Notes: generated from the letters alone by a model not told the origin. A DNA stretch of 64,000 bases from Streptomyces ruber (GCF_014648075.1 NZ_BMQK01000005.1:281688-345687), one strand, 5' to 3'; shown: positions 8,581 to 16,139, counted from the first letter of the stretch. A program made the numbers and translations.

Positions 8581-8620
8581 CGAAGAAACCCCCGGCCGTA
8601 GGAGACGGCCGGGGGCTTCG
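8581..8620. terminator. bidirectional terminator between zinc-ribbon gene and tRNA operon
   Basis: CCCCCGGCCGT (8589-8599) pairs perfectly with ACGGCCGGGGG (8605-8615). The stem is extended by CGAAG/CTTCG at 8581-8585 and 8616-8620. It lies between the plus-strand zinc-ribbon gene and the 3' end of the minus-strand tRNA operon. Confidence 0.85.
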
Positions 8621-8625
8621 GGCTG

Positions 8626-8697
8626 TGGACGATACTGGGATTGAACCAGTGACCTCTTCCGTGTCAGGGAAGCGCTCTCCCGCTGAGCTAATCGTCC
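8626..8697 (-). tRNA. tRNA-Val (anticodon GAC), copy 3 of the operon
   Basis: Read on the minus strand, GGACGAT pairs with ATCGTCC as acceptor stem and the discriminator is A. The anticodon stem CTTCC/GGAAG encloses CTGACAC, giving anticodon GAC (valine, GUC codons). The T-arm is GGTTCAATCCC. CCA is not encoded. It is the last gene of the five-tRNA transcript and identical in body to the copy at 8841-8912. Confidence 0.97.
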
Positions 8698-8731
8698 TCG
8701 GGACCAGAACCCGGAGGTCCTGGGTGCTGCG

Positions 8732-8803
8732 TGCGCGATACTGGGATTGAACCAGTGACCTCTTCCGTGTCAGGGAAGCGCTCTCCCGCTGAGCTAATCG
8801 CGC
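8732..8803 (-). tRNA. tRNA-Val (anticodon GAC), copy 2 of the operon
   Basis: It has the same body as its neighbours but with compensating changes in the acceptor stem: GCGCGAT pairs with ATCGCGC. The paired changes keep the helix intact. The anticodon loop CTGACAC gives GAC. It is separated from the flanking copies by about 35 nt. Confidence 0.97.
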
Positions 8804-8840
8804 GGGGGATCCGAAGATCCGTGAGGATCCGAAGATCCAG

Positions 8841-8912
8841 TGGACGATACTGGGATTGAACCAGTGACCTCTTCCGTGTCAGGGAAGCGCTCTCCCGCTG
8901 AGCTAATCGTCC
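8841..8912 (-). tRNA. tRNA-Val (anticodon GAC), copy 1 of the operon
   Basis: The acceptor stem is GGACGAT/ATCGTCC with A discriminator, and the anticodon loop CTGACAC gives GAC. It lies only 4 nt downstream of tRNA-Cys in transcription order, so it must be released by processing of a common precursor. Confidence 0.97.
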
Positions 8913-8916
8913 TTGG

Positions 8917-8987
8917 AGGTGGAGACGGGATTTGAACCCGTGTAGACGGCTTTGCAGGCCGTTGCCTCGCCTCTCGGCCACTCCACC
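8917..8987 (-). tRNA. tRNA-Cys (anticodon GCA)
   Basis: The acceptor stem is GGTGGAG/CTCCACC. The anticodon stem ACGGC/GCCGT encloses CTGCAAA, giving GCA (cysteine). The discriminator is U, the known identity base of tRNA-Cys. It is second in the minus-strand tRNA transcript. Confidence 0.97.
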
Positions 8988-9026
8988 CGGAGCGCAGGGG
9001 TTCGGGAAGATCCCCTGTTTCCTTCG

Positions 9027-9099
9027 AGCGGACGACGAGGCTCGAACTCGCGACCTCAACCTTGGCAAGGTTGCGCTCTACCAACTGAGCTACGTCCGC
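9027..9099 (-). tRNA. tRNA-Gly (anticodon GCC)
   Basis: The acceptor stem is GCGGACG/CGTCCGC. The anticodon stem CAACC/GGTTG encloses TTGCCAA, giving GCC (glycine, GGC/GGU codons). The discriminator is U, as usual for bacterial tRNA-Gly. It is the first gene of the five-tRNA operon, about 35 nt after the predicted transcription start. Confidence 0.97.
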
Positions 9100-9140
9100 C
9101 TGTCGTTTCGGACCGCTTTCGCGTCCCGGCGACGTGTTGA

Positions 9141-9168
9141 ACTCTAGCGGATTCCCGGGCCAGTACAA
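9141..9168 (-). promoter_or_regulatory. HrdB-type promoter of the Gly-Cys-Val-Val-Val tRNA operon
   Basis: On the minus strand, TTGTAC (plus-strand 9163-9168) and TAGAGT (9141-9146) are separated by 16 bp, a good vegetative sigma-70-class promoter. The predicted start near 9134 is about 35 nt before the tRNA-Gly 5' end. Confidence 0.75.
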
Positions 9169-9254
9169 AAACGCGTTTGTGCAGCGTGCTGCGGTACGTC
9201 CGGTTCAGGCCCTGGTCAGGGCCCGTCTCGTGGGCCCGCCCTAGACTCGACAGT

Positions 9255-10298
9255 GTGCTCGACCTGCCTCCCCTCGCCCGTTTCGGCGGCCTCGTCGCCA
9301 CGGATCTCGCCGATGTGACCGGCGACCCGGCGGCCCTGGACTCCGCCGGTTTCTGGGCCGTCGCCGCCGATTTCGAGGGGCGCCTGGTGTGCGCCCGCTT
9401 CCGCGACGTACGACGCGAGCCGGTGCCCGCGCCGGTGCCCGGTGCCTGGCGCGGCCCCGGCACCGGGAACTGGGTGTCGTCCCTCGACCGCGCCGCGTAC
9501 ACGGAAGGGGTGCGGCGCATACGGGACCACATCGCGGCCGGCACGGTCTACCAGGCGAACCTCTGCCGCGTCCTGTCCGCGCCCGTCGCACCGGACGCCG
9601 ACGTGGACGCCCTGACCGCACTGCTGGCCCGGGGCAACCCGGCGCCGTACGCCGGGACGATCCGGCTGCCGCGGCACGGCGTGGAGATCGCCACGGCCTC
9701 CCCGGAACTCTTCCTGCGCCGTACCGGGCGCGTCGTCGAGTCGGGCCCCATCAAGGGCACCGGGCGCACGGAGGCGGACCTGCTGGAGAAGGACTACGCG
9801 GAGAACGTGATGATCGTGGACCTGGTCCGCAACGACATCGGCCGCGTCTGCGCCACCGGCTCGGTCACCGTGCCCGAGCTGTGCGTCGTGGAGAAGCACC
9901 CCGGCCTGGTCCACCTGGTCTCCACCGTGCGCGGCGAGCTGCGCGCCGACGCCGGCTGGCCCGAGCTGCTCGCCGCCGCCTTCCCGCCCGGCTCCGTCAC
10001 CGGCGCCCCCAAGTCCAGCGCCCTGCGGATCCTCGCCGCCCTGGAGACGGCGCCGCGCGGCCCGTACTGCGGCGGCATCGGCTGGGTCGACGCCGACCGC
10101 GGCACCGGGGAGCTCGCCGTCGGCATCCGCACCTTCTGGATCGACCGGGCGGACGGCGCGCTGCGCTTCGGCACGGGGGCCGGCATCACCTGGGGGTCCG
10201 ACCCGGAGGGGGAGTGGCGGGAGACCGAACTGAAGGCGGCACGGCTGCTCGCGGTAGCGTCGGGGACGTACGAGCCGAGTGGGGCCCTGCCGGACTAG
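9255..10298 (+). CDS. pabB: aminodeoxychorismate synthase component I (chorismate-binding enzyme)
   Basis: It converts chorismate, with ammonia from a glutaminase partner, to 4-amino-4-deoxychorismate for p-aminobenzoate and folate. Chorismate-enzyme motifs are VYQANLCRVL, SPELFLRR, ESGPIKGTG (with the Lys typical of PabB), MIVDLVRNDIGRV, FPPGSVTGAPK and GPYCGGIGW. Length is 347 residues and there is no glutamine amidotransferase domain. GTG 9255 is chosen: a TAGACT -10-like hexamer at 9242-9247 ends 7 nt before it and no ribosome binding site exists, so the mRNA is probably leaderless. The adjacent pabC gene supports PabB over TrpE or an isochorismate synthase. Confidence 0.88.
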   Translation: MLDLPPLARFGGLVATDLADVTGDPAALDSAGFWAVAADFEGRLVCARFRDVRREPVPAPVPGAWRGPGTGNWVSSLDRAAYTEGVRRIRDHIAAGTVYQANLCRVLSAPVAPDADVDALTALLARGNPAPYAGTIRLPRHGVEIATASPELFLRRTGRVVESGPIKGTGRTEADLLEKDYAENVMIVDLVRNDIGRVCATGSVTVPELCVVEKHPGLVHLVSTVRGELRADAGWPELLAAAFPPGSVTGAPKSSALRILAALETAPRGPYCGGIGWVDADRGTGELAVGIRTFWIDRADGALRFGTGAGITWGSDPEGEWRETELKAARLLAVASGTYEPSGALPD

Positions 10299-10383
10299 CC
10301 GTCCGGACGGGCCCCCGGGCCCCGGCCGGCGGACAGGCCGGGAACGCGAGCCGCGTCCGGCACATCATGCGAGGTGGACACCA

Positions 10384-11205
10384 GTGAAGATCTGGCTCGA
10401 CGGCGGACTGAAGGACCTCGAGTCCGCCCGTGTCTCCGCCCTCGACCACGGGCTGACCGTGGGCGACGGCGTCTTCGAGACCGTCAAGGCGCTCGACGGG
10501 AGGGCCTTCGCGCTCACCCGCCACCTCGACCGGCTGACCGGCTCGGCGCGTGGCCTCGGGCTGCCCGACCCCGACCTGGACGAGGTGCGCCGTGCCTGCG
10601 CCGCCGTCCTGGACGCCAACCCGATGCCGCTCGGCCGGCTGCGCATCACCTACACCGGCGGCCTGGCGCCACTGGGCTCCGACCGCGGCGACCACGGTCC
10701 GACCCTCGTCGTCGCCGTCGGCGGGACGACCCGCCGCCCCGACTCCACGGCCGTGATCACCGTCCCGTGGACCCGCAACGAGCGCGGCGCCCTGACCGGC
10801 CTGAAGACCACCTCGTACGCCGAGAACGTCGTCGCCCTGGCCCGCGCGCACGAGCAGGGCGCGTCCGAGGCGCTGTTCGCCAACACGGTGGGGCGGCTGT
10901 GCGAGGGCACGGGCTCGAACGTCTTCGTGGTCCTGGACGGGGAGATCCACACCCCGCCGGTCGCCTCCGGCTGCCTCGCGGGCATCACGCGCGCGCTGAC
11001 CGTCGAATGGACCGGCGCCCGGGAGACCGACCTGCCGCTGGACGTCCTCCAGCGCGCGGACGAGGTCTTCCTCACGTCCACCCTGCGCGACGTCCAGGCC
11101 GTGCACCGGATCGACGCCCGCGACCTGCCCGGCGCACCCGGTCCGGTGACCGCCAAGGCCATGCGGATCTTCGCCGAGCGTGCCGGGGACGACCTGGATC
11201 CGTGA
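10384..11205 (+). CDS. pabC: aminodeoxychorismate lyase (class IV PLP enzyme)
   Basis: It completes p-aminobenzoate synthesis by eliminating pyruvate from aminodeoxychorismate. The branched-chain-aminotransferase fold is shown by DHGLTVGDGVFETV near the start, the PLP lysine in GLKTTSYAENVVALARA, and EALFANTVGRLCEGTGSNVF. Length is 273 residues. GTG 10384 follows GAGGTGG at about 7 nt. It lies about 85 nt after pabB on the same strand. A D-amino-acid or branched-chain aminotransferase remains possible on fold alone, but the context favours PabC. Confidence 0.85.
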   Translation: MKIWLDGGLKDLESARVSALDHGLTVGDGVFETVKALDGRAFALTRHLDRLTGSARGLGLPDPDLDEVRRACAAVLDANPMPLGRLRITYTGGLAPLGSDRGDHGPTLVVAVGGTTRRPDSTAVITVPWTRNERGALTGLKTTSYAENVVALARAHEQGASEALFANTVGRLCEGTGSNVFVVLDGEIHTPPVASGCLAGITRALTVEWTGARETDLPLDVLQRADEVFLTSTLRDVQAVHRIDARDLPGAPGPVTAKAMRIFAERAGDDLDP

Positions 11206-11289
11206 CCGGCGGCCCGGAGCGGGTCGCCCGACCGTGATCGGTGCGCACGGCCGGCGGATACGGTGCGCCGGGCGGGTAGAACAACCCCG

Positions 11290-12114
11290 ATGACCACCAC
11301 CCTGCGGCCGGCCGAGCCGCTTCAGCACGACGCCGACGGGACCCGTTCACGCCGCTACCGGGTGTGTGTGAACAGCCGGCCGGTCGGCGCGGTCAACCTC
11401 GGCACGCACCCCGTCCTCGGCGACTCGGTGGCCCGGATCCTGGACCTGCGGATCGATGAGCCCGACCGGCGCCGGGGCCGGGGCACCGTGGCGGCGCTCG
11501 CCGCGGAGGAGGTGGTGCGCGGCTGGGGCTGCCGGCGGTTGGAGGCGGCGGTACCCGCCGACGCCGGGGCGGCCCTGTCGCTGGCGACCGCGCTCGGCTA
11601 CGTGCCCGGCAGCCGCCTCATGGAGAAGCGTGTCGCCGACGCCCCTCCCGAGCTGCCCGCGGGGAGCCGCAGCCGCCCCCTGTCCGAGGCGGAGTTCGCG
11701 GACTGGAGCCGGCACCGGCAGGAGGCGTACGCCCGGGAGCGGGCCGCCCTGGGCGAACCGGCGGCCGAGGCCCGCGCGCTCATCCGCAGGGGCCATGCCG
11801 CGCTGCTGCCCGACGGCACGGCCACCGCCGGCATGACGCTCAGTGTGCTGGAGCACGAGGGAACCGCCGCCGGCACGCTGTGGCTGGGCGAGCGCGACGG
11901 GCGGGCCTTCGTGTACGACGTGGAGACGGACGAGCGGCACCGCGCCCGGGGCCACGGCCGGGCGCTCATGCACCTGGCGGAGACCCAGGCGCGTGCGGCC
12001 GGGCACACGGCGATCCGCCTGAACGTGCACGCGGGCAACGCCCCGGCCGAGCGTCTCTACGCCTCGCTCGGCTACCGGACCCTCGTCCACTATCTGTACA
12101 AGGAGCTGCTCTAG
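11290..12114 (+). CDS. tandem-domain GNAT N-acetyltransferase
   Basis: Two GNAT-like halves are visible in 274 residues. The first has the acetyl-CoA loop region IDEPDRRRGRGTVAALAAEE and ends at LATALGYVPGSRLM. The second has VETDERHRARGHGRALMHLAE and NAPAERLYASLGYRTL. The second half has the canonical R-x-x-G-x-G/A loop and looks catalytic; the first is more diverged. ATG 11290 lacks a clear ribosome binding site. The acceptor could be a metabolite, an antibiotic or a protein N-terminus; context does not decide. The gene is convergent with the DsbA-like gene. Confidence 0.82.
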   Translation: MTTTLRPAEPLQHDADGTRSRRYRVCVNSRPVGAVNLGTHPVLGDSVARILDLRIDEPDRRRGRGTVAALAAEEVVRGWGCRRLEAAVPADAGAALSLATALGYVPGSRLMEKRVADAPPELPAGSRSRPLSEAEFADWSRHRQEAYARERAALGEPAAEARALIRRGHAALLPDGTATAGMTLSVLEHEGTAAGTLWLGERDGRAFVYDVETDERHRARGHGRALMHLAETQARAAGHTAIRLNVHAGNAPAERLYASLGYRTLVHYLYKELL

Positions 12115-12176
12115 TACCTGTGCAGTACCTGCGCCTGTACGGAAGCGCCGCACGGAAGCACCTGTACGGGCATGCT

Positions 12177-12704
12177 TCAGCCGGCGGCCAGGTCACCTGC
12201 CAGCAGGCGGTCGGCGATCTCCTCGATGCGTGTGCGCAGTCCGTCCTGGCTCTTGCCGCCGTCGAGGCGTTCGCCGCCGATGACGTACGTCGGGGTGCCG
12301 GTCACCCCGATCGCCTTTCCCTCGGCCTGGTCGGCGTCCACGGTCAGGATGTGCCGGCCGTCGATGAGCGCGGTGTCGAACTCCTCGGCGTCCAGGCCGA
12401 GTTCCCGGGCCACCCCGACCAGGAAGGGCTCGCCCTCGCGGGCCAGCTCCTCGACACGGCCCAGCACGGCCTCGACGTACGGCCACCCGGCGCCCTGCTC
12501 CACGGCCTCCTCGGCGGCCTGGGCCGCGGCGAACGCGTGCTTGTGCTTCTCCAGCGGGAAGTGCCGCAGCCGCACGTCGAGCCGGTCGCCGTAGCGGGCG
12601 CGCAGGGCGCGGATGTCGTCTAGGGCGCCACGGCAGTCGGGGCACTGCAGTTCGCACCAGACGTCGAGGACGACGGCGGAACGCGCGGGGGAGGAGTCGT
12701 TCAT
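12177..12704 (-). CDS. DsbA-family (FrnE-like) thioredoxin-fold protein
   Basis: The 175-residue protein has a thioredoxin-fold active site C-P-D-C at residues 21-24 (WCELQCPDC) and the cis-proline region VTGTPTYVIGG near residue 137. There is no signal peptide, so it is probably a cytoplasmic disulfide oxidoreductase or isomerase, as in other FrnE-like proteins. The start is ATG 12704, with only a weak ribosome binding site upstream. Its partner is unknown. Confidence 0.88.
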   Translation of the reverse strand: MNDSSPARSAVVLDVWCELQCPDCRGALDDIRALRARYGDRLDVRLRHFPLEKHKHAFAAAQAAEEAVEQGAGWPYVEAVLGRVEELAREGEPFLVGVARELGLDAEEFDTALIDGRHILTVDADQAEGKAIGVTGTPTYVIGGERLDGGKSQDGLRTRIEEIADRLLAGDLAAG

Positions 12705-12890
12705 GGCACCAGTCTCGCAGTCCGGGCGCGACCGGCCCAGCCGGGGCGGCGGAGGGAGGAGCGTGCCTGGTACCAGAGGCGGAGACGGCCCCGAAGGAAC
12801 CCGGAGATCTCCCTGAGGTCCGGTCGGACCATGGCACACCGGGTGTGCGGCGGTGCACGATGGAAGGGGCGGACGAACCGGCCGACCCTG

Positions 12891-12940
12891 CTCGACGCCT
12901 GCTCGACACCGCTCGACCCGCTCGACTCGACCCGCTCGAC
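12891..12940 (+). repeat. short direct repeats of CTCGAC at near-helical spacing
   Basis: CTCGAC occurs at 12891, 12902, 12912, 12921, 12926 and 12935, mostly 9-11 bp apart. The cluster lies 12-60 bp upstream of the ribosome binding site of the membrane protein gene at 12963. It could be a binding array or a slippage tract. Confidence 0.6.
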
Positions 12941-12962
12941 GAGCTCCCGCCTGGAGGACCGG

Positions 12963-13451
12963 ATGATTGCCGAGACCGTCTGTTCCGCCGTCTCCGCGGC
13001 CGGCCTGGGCATCGCCGCGATCACGGCCTACCGCAGGCGCTTCCTGAGGGCCGCCCGCATCGCCGCCTACGCGCTCGTCCCCATCGGCCTGGTGATGACC
13101 GGAGCCGTCGAGTGGGCGGCCGATACCGCCTTCAGCCCGACGGCGTGGGCCGGGTTCGGTGTGCTCGGTGCCGCCTGGCTGCTCTTCCTGGTCACCCGGG
13201 CCGTGGAGCGGCGCGGCGGCGGGACGCGCAAGGAGCGCAAGGAACGCAGGGCCGCCGAGGGGGCGGGGCGCGAGGCGGTCGCCCCGGCGGTCTCGGCGCC
13301 CGCGCTGCCGAACGACTCCCGCACGGGATACGCGGGACGCACGGGGAAGGGAACCGGGGCGGGAACCCGCCCGGCGTCCGCCTCCCGTGCCACGGAGCCC
13401 GCGGACGACTTCAGCGAGATCGAGGCCATCCTCAAGAAGCACGGCATATGA
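12963..13451 (+). CDS. two-helix membrane protein of unknown function (162 aa)
   Basis: ATG 12963 has GGAGGA 5 nt upstream. Two hydrophobic helices are visible: TVCSAVSAAGLGIAAITAY near the N-terminus (followed by RRRFLRAARIAAYALVPIGLVMTGA) and WAGFGVLGAAWLLFLVTRAV. The C-terminal half is Lys/Arg/Glu then Gly/Ala-rich and probably disordered and cytoplasmic. It ends in DDFSEIEAILKKHGI, which could be a short interaction helix. I do not recognise a function. Confidence 0.75.
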   Translation: MIAETVCSAVSAAGLGIAAITAYRRRFLRAARIAAYALVPIGLVMTGAVEWAADTAFSPTAWAGFGVLGAAWLLFLVTRAVERRGGGTRKERKERRAAEGAGREAVAPAVSAPALPNDSRTGYAGRTGKGTGAGTRPASASRATEPADDFSEIEAILKKHGI

Positions 13452-13641
13452 AAGAAGCACGGCGTACGACCGGGAAGCCGACGACGGTGCCGTCGGGACG
13501 GAACAGGTGACACGACCGGGCGACCGGAGCACGTAAGTGATCACGATTGCTCCCGTACGGCCCGGTTATTGGTGAACACCCAGCCATTTCGGGCGTGTTG
13601 ATCGCGTCGGGGGTGCCTGCTGCGTCATCATCGCCCGCGAG

Positions 13642-13794
13642 ATGCTGGACACAACAGAGAGCGACTCCGCCGCCCCGCCCGAGGAGCGACGGGGGTGTCT
13701 CTTCGCCCTTTCCCAGCCACCGCTGATGATCTTTCTTGCGGTGATCGGCTGCCTGCTTCTCATGACATCACTGCACGATCTGCTGATGCTCTGA
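13642..13794 (+). CDS. 50-residue single-pass membrane protein
   Basis: ATG 13642 opens a 50-codon frame ending at TGA 13792-13794. The acidic N-terminus (MLDTTESDSAAPPEERRG) is followed by CLFALSQPP and a hydrophobic helix (MIFLAVIGCLLLMTSL). The frame is closed upstream at 13573-13575, so this is the only ATG or GTG start available. The ribosome binding site is weak. A strong hairpin begins 8 nt after the stop. Peptide character supports a real gene, but at this length the call is tentative. Confidence 0.6.
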   Translation: MLDTTESDSAAPPEERRGCLFALSQPPLMIFLAVIGCLLLMTSLHDLLML

Positions 13795-13801
13795 GCCGGA
13801 A

Positions 13802-13835
13802 ACGGAGCCCGGGCGCCACCCGCCCAGGGCTCCGT
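13802..13835. terminator. bidirectional terminator hairpin
   Basis: ACGGAGCCC (13802-13810) pairs with GGGCTCCGT (13827-13835). GGGCG/CGCCC extends the stem inward with one bulged A. It separates the 50-residue membrane protein gene from the convergent CGNR gene, whose stop codon begins in the right arm. Confidence 0.8.
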
Positions 13836-14395
13836 CAGCCCGCGGCCTCCTTGCGGCGGGCGCGGTACGCGGCCACGTGCAGACGGTTGCCGCAGGTGCG
13901 GCTGTCGCAGTAGCGACGGGAGCGGTTGCGGGAGAGGTCGACGAAGGCGCGCCGGCAGTCCGGCGCCTCACAGCGGCGCAGGCGCTCCTGCTCGCCCGCG
14001 ACCACGAAGAAGGCCAGTGCCATCCCGCAGTCGGCCGCGAGGTGGTCGGCGACGGAGGCGCCGGGCGCGAAGTAGTGCACATGCCAGTCGAAGCCATCGT
14101 GGTCGGTGAGCCGTGGTGTGGTGCCGGCCGCTGCCACCAGCTCGTTGATGGTCATCACGGCCGAGCGCGCGTCGGGCGCCGCGAAGACCTCGGCGAACCG
14201 GCCGCGCACCTTGCGCACCGCCGCGAGGTCGAACTCCGACAGCGTTCCCACGTCGCTCACCTTGTGGTTGCGTACGAAATCGCCGAGCGCCGCGACGTCC
14301 GCCAGCCCGTCGGGCGTGGTGTCGTCGTCCGGCACGGTGTTGACCAGATCCACCACGGTGTCGAGGGCGCACCGGGTGTCGTGGGTGATCAGCAC
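13835..14395 (-). CDS. CGNR zinc-finger (ABATE-domain) putative transcriptional regulator
   Basis: The N-terminal about 130 residues form the putative ligand-binding ABATE domain. It begins MLITHDTRCALDTVVDLVNT. The C-terminus has the zinc-finger signature CEAPDCRRAFVDLSRNRSR, then YCDSRTCGNR. Members are thought to bind DNA through this finger and respond to small stress molecules. GTG 14395 follows AGGGAGAG at 6 nt and gives 186 residues. The gene is isolated: convergent on one side, with a repeat-rich empty region on the other. Its target is unknown. Confidence 0.88.
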   Translation of the reverse strand: MLITHDTRCALDTVVDLVNTVPDDDTTPDGLADVAALGDFVRNHKVSDVGTLSEFDLAAVRKVRGRFAEVFAAPDARSAVMTINELVAAAGTTPRLTDHDGFDWHVHYFAPGASVADHLAADCGMALAFFVVAGEQERLRRCEAPDCRRAFVDLSRNRSRRYCDSRTCGNRLHVAAYRARRKEAAG

Positions 14396-14581
14396 GTTTC
14401 GCTCTCCCTGGCCTGAAGGTCGGGCGGGCGCCCGTCGATGCTGGCCGATGGTAGTGGCTGATCGAGCTCCCGTGACCGGTACGGACCGTGTGCCCGCGGC
14501 AGCGTGGGCGCGGCCGGACGGGGCCCCCGCGTACCGCTCGTGCGGTGCTGTCACGGGGGACTCCACCGCCCCTGGAGAACC

Positions 14582-14785
14582 GGCGCGCGGCCTTGCGCGT
14601 CCCCGCGCCCGGGACGCACCGCCGGCGCGCGGCCTTGCGCGTCCCCGTGCCCGGAACGCACCGCCGGCGCGCGGCCTGACGCGTCCCCGTGCCCGGAACG
14701 CACCGCCGGCGCACGGCCTGACGCGTCCCCGTGCCCGGAACGCACCGCCGGCGCGCGGCCTTGCGCCTCTTTGTGCCCGGAACGG
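14582..14785. repeat. 42-bp tandem repeat, about five copies
   Basis: Copies begin with GGCGCGCGGCC or GGCGCACGGCC at 14582, 14624, 14666, 14708 and 14750. The first four are complete and differ at a few positions; the last decays after about 36 bp. Each contains GCGTCCCCGTGCCCGGAAC-like sequence. It is a minisatellite-type array with no associated spacers. Confidence 0.92.
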
Positions 14786-14825
14786 CTCCGCACCGCGCGC
14801 CGCGGCCGCCCACGCCCGTACGTAC

Positions 14826-14874
14826 GCGCACCGGCGCCGTCGCACGCGTGCTCCGTGCGACGACGCCGGTGCGC
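14826..14874. terminator. long hairpin downstream of ssgB
   Basis: Twenty-base arms at 14826-14845 and 14855-14874 pair with one mismatch around a 9-nt loop. It lies 115 bp beyond the ssgB stop on the minus strand and could terminate ssgB or block read-through from the repeat side. Confidence 0.55.
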
Positions 14875-14988
14875 GCCGTATGCGGCTGTCGTGGCCCGAG
14901 CCGTCTCCCCGAGTGGACGGCGCCGGGCGGCTCTATGGGATCGTGCCCCGGTTGTGCCTCGCTTTCGGCCGTGTCCTGCTGTCAGCCG

Positions 14989-15402
14989 TCAGCTTTCGGC
15001 AAGGATGTGCGACAGCTCCTGGTCGAGATCGAAGTGGCGGTGCTCCGTGCCGGGCGGCACGGCGGTGTCCGTCCGCTTCAGGAAGGACTCCAGCGCCCGC
15101 GCCGGGGCTTCGAGCAGAGCCTCGCCCTCGGGAGAGCTCAGGGCGATGCAGACGACGCCCTGGCCGTGACTCCGGGACGGCCAGACGCGGACGTCGCCGG
15201 TCCCGGTGGGCCGGTGGAGGCCCTCGGCGAGGAGATCGCGGGCGAAGACCCACTCGACGGTCTCCTCGGCTCCGGTGTGGAAGGTGGCGTGCACGGCGTA
15301 GGGATCGGCCGTGTCATACCGCAGTCCCGCGGGTACAGGCAGTGAGGACTCGCTCGACACAACGAGGCGCAGGTGCAGCTCGCAGCTGACCGTGGTGTTC
15401 AT
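14989..15402 (-). CDS. ssgB: SsgB, sporulation septation protein
   Basis: SsgB is the archetypal SsgA-like protein. In Streptomyces it marks future division sites in aerial hyphae, binds FtsZ and tethers it to the membrane for synchronous sporulation septation. The sequence (137 residues, MNTTVSCELHLRLVVSS through DPYAVHATFHTG, VEWVFARDLLAEGL and DVRVWPSR to SHILAES) matches what I remember of SsgB almost residue for residue. ATG 15402 is the start. Its presence identifies a sporulating actinomycete. Developmental sigma control is known for S. coelicolor ssgB, but I cannot confirm a promoter here. Confidence 0.97.
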   Translation of the reverse strand: MNTTVSCELHLRLVVSSESSLPVPAGLRYDTADPYAVHATFHTGAEETVEWVFARDLLAEGLHRPTGTGDVRVWPSRSHGQGVVCIALSSPEGEALLEAPARALESFLKRTDTAVPPGTEHRHFDLDQELSHILAES

Positions 15403-15593
15403 AAGCGCCAAGGCCTTTCGCTCAGTGTGCGCTCGGGGATTCGCACGTCGGCGAAATCGACATCCCACCTACGGTGCCGTTGTAAACCCCTCTGAGTGTT
15501 TTGCGTCGCTTTTGGTAGCTCATACGGCCGAGAACCTGTTCGTCGGATACGGCCATTCCGGTGACCGGTTTGTCTCGGGTAGGGTTTGGCCGT

Positions 15594-16073
15594 ATGAATA
15601 CGGGGAGTCACGACACGGGGGAGGTCGCCGTGGTGGCCGACGGAACGAGTACCGGGACCGGGGCGCCCGCGGATCAGACCACCGCGACGACGGGCCCGGC
15701 TCCACTCGGATCGCGCGCGCCGGAGTTCGTCAAGGCACGTCGGATGCTGCACCTCAGCTGGCAGGTGGGCGTCTTCGTCATCGGGCTCGCGGTCGTCGCG
15801 GCCGGTGCGGCCATGCTGGTGCTGCCCGGCCCCGGGTGGGTGGTGATCTTCGCGGGCATGGCCATCTGGGCGACCGAGTTCGTCTGGGCACAGCTGGTGC
15901 TCCGCTGGACGAAGCGCAAGGTCACCGAGGCGGCGCAGCGCGCCCTCGATCCGAAGGTCCGCCGGCGCAACATCATCCTGACCGCGACGGGCCTGGTGAT
16001 CGTGGCTTTGATCATCGGGGTCTACCTGTGGCAGTTCGGCCTGCAGATGCCGTGGAAGATCGAGAACCAGTGA
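15594..16073 (+). CDS. PGPGW-motif transmembrane protein (TIGR02611 type)
   Basis: The 159-residue protein has a hydrophilic N-terminus, then two hydrophobic helices flanking the signature LVLPGPGWVVIFAGMAIW. A basic loop (RWTKRKVTEAAQRALDPKVRRR) and a third helix (NIILTATGLVIVALIIGVYLW) follow. ATG 15594 has no ribosome binding site, but TAGGGT at 15580-15585 lies 8 nt upstream, suggesting a leaderless mRNA. It is divergent from ssgB. The function of the family is unknown. Confidence 0.85.
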   Translation: MNTGSHDTGEVAVVADGTSTGTGAPADQTTATTGPAPLGSRAPEFVKARRMLHLSWQVGVFVIGLAVVAAGAAMLVLPGPGWVVIFAGMAIWATEFVWAQLVLRWTKRKVTEAAQRALDPKVRRRNIILTATGLVIVALIIGVYLWQFGLQMPWKIENQ

Positions 16074-16120
16074 TCGGGCGATGACCTGGTAGGTGGTCGG
16101 GAGCACCCCCTGACTTGGGG

Positions 16121-16126
16121 TAATGT
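16121..16126 (+). promoter_or_regulatory. candidate -10 (TAATGT) of tRNA-Val(CAC) copy 1
   Basis: TAATGT lies 13 nt upstream of the mature tRNA 5' end. No good -35 is seen at 17-18 bp. Confidence 0.45.
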
Positions 16127-16139
16127 TCTTCCTGCGCCC

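Larger units (their letters stand above)
14396..14988. other. gene-free 593-bp region with 42-bp repeats
   Basis: I see no convincing gene on either strand. The region holds the 5' side of the CGNR gene, a five-copy 42-bp tandem repeat (14582-14785) and a long hairpin (14826-14874) that may end the ssgB transcript. Open frames crossing it exist only because 42 is a multiple of 3. Confidence 0.6.

Noticed and set aside
9255..11205. pabB-pabC as part of an antibiotic cluster
   Set aside because: Neighbours are tRNAs, an acetyltransferase and housekeeping genes. Folate supply is the simplest role.
14106..15389. Plus-strand 427-codon open frame across the CGNR gene, the 42-bp repeats and ssgB
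   Set aside because: It is antisense to two genuine genes, and the middle exists only because the 42-bp repeat is a multiple of 3. Peptide is Arg/Pro-rich.
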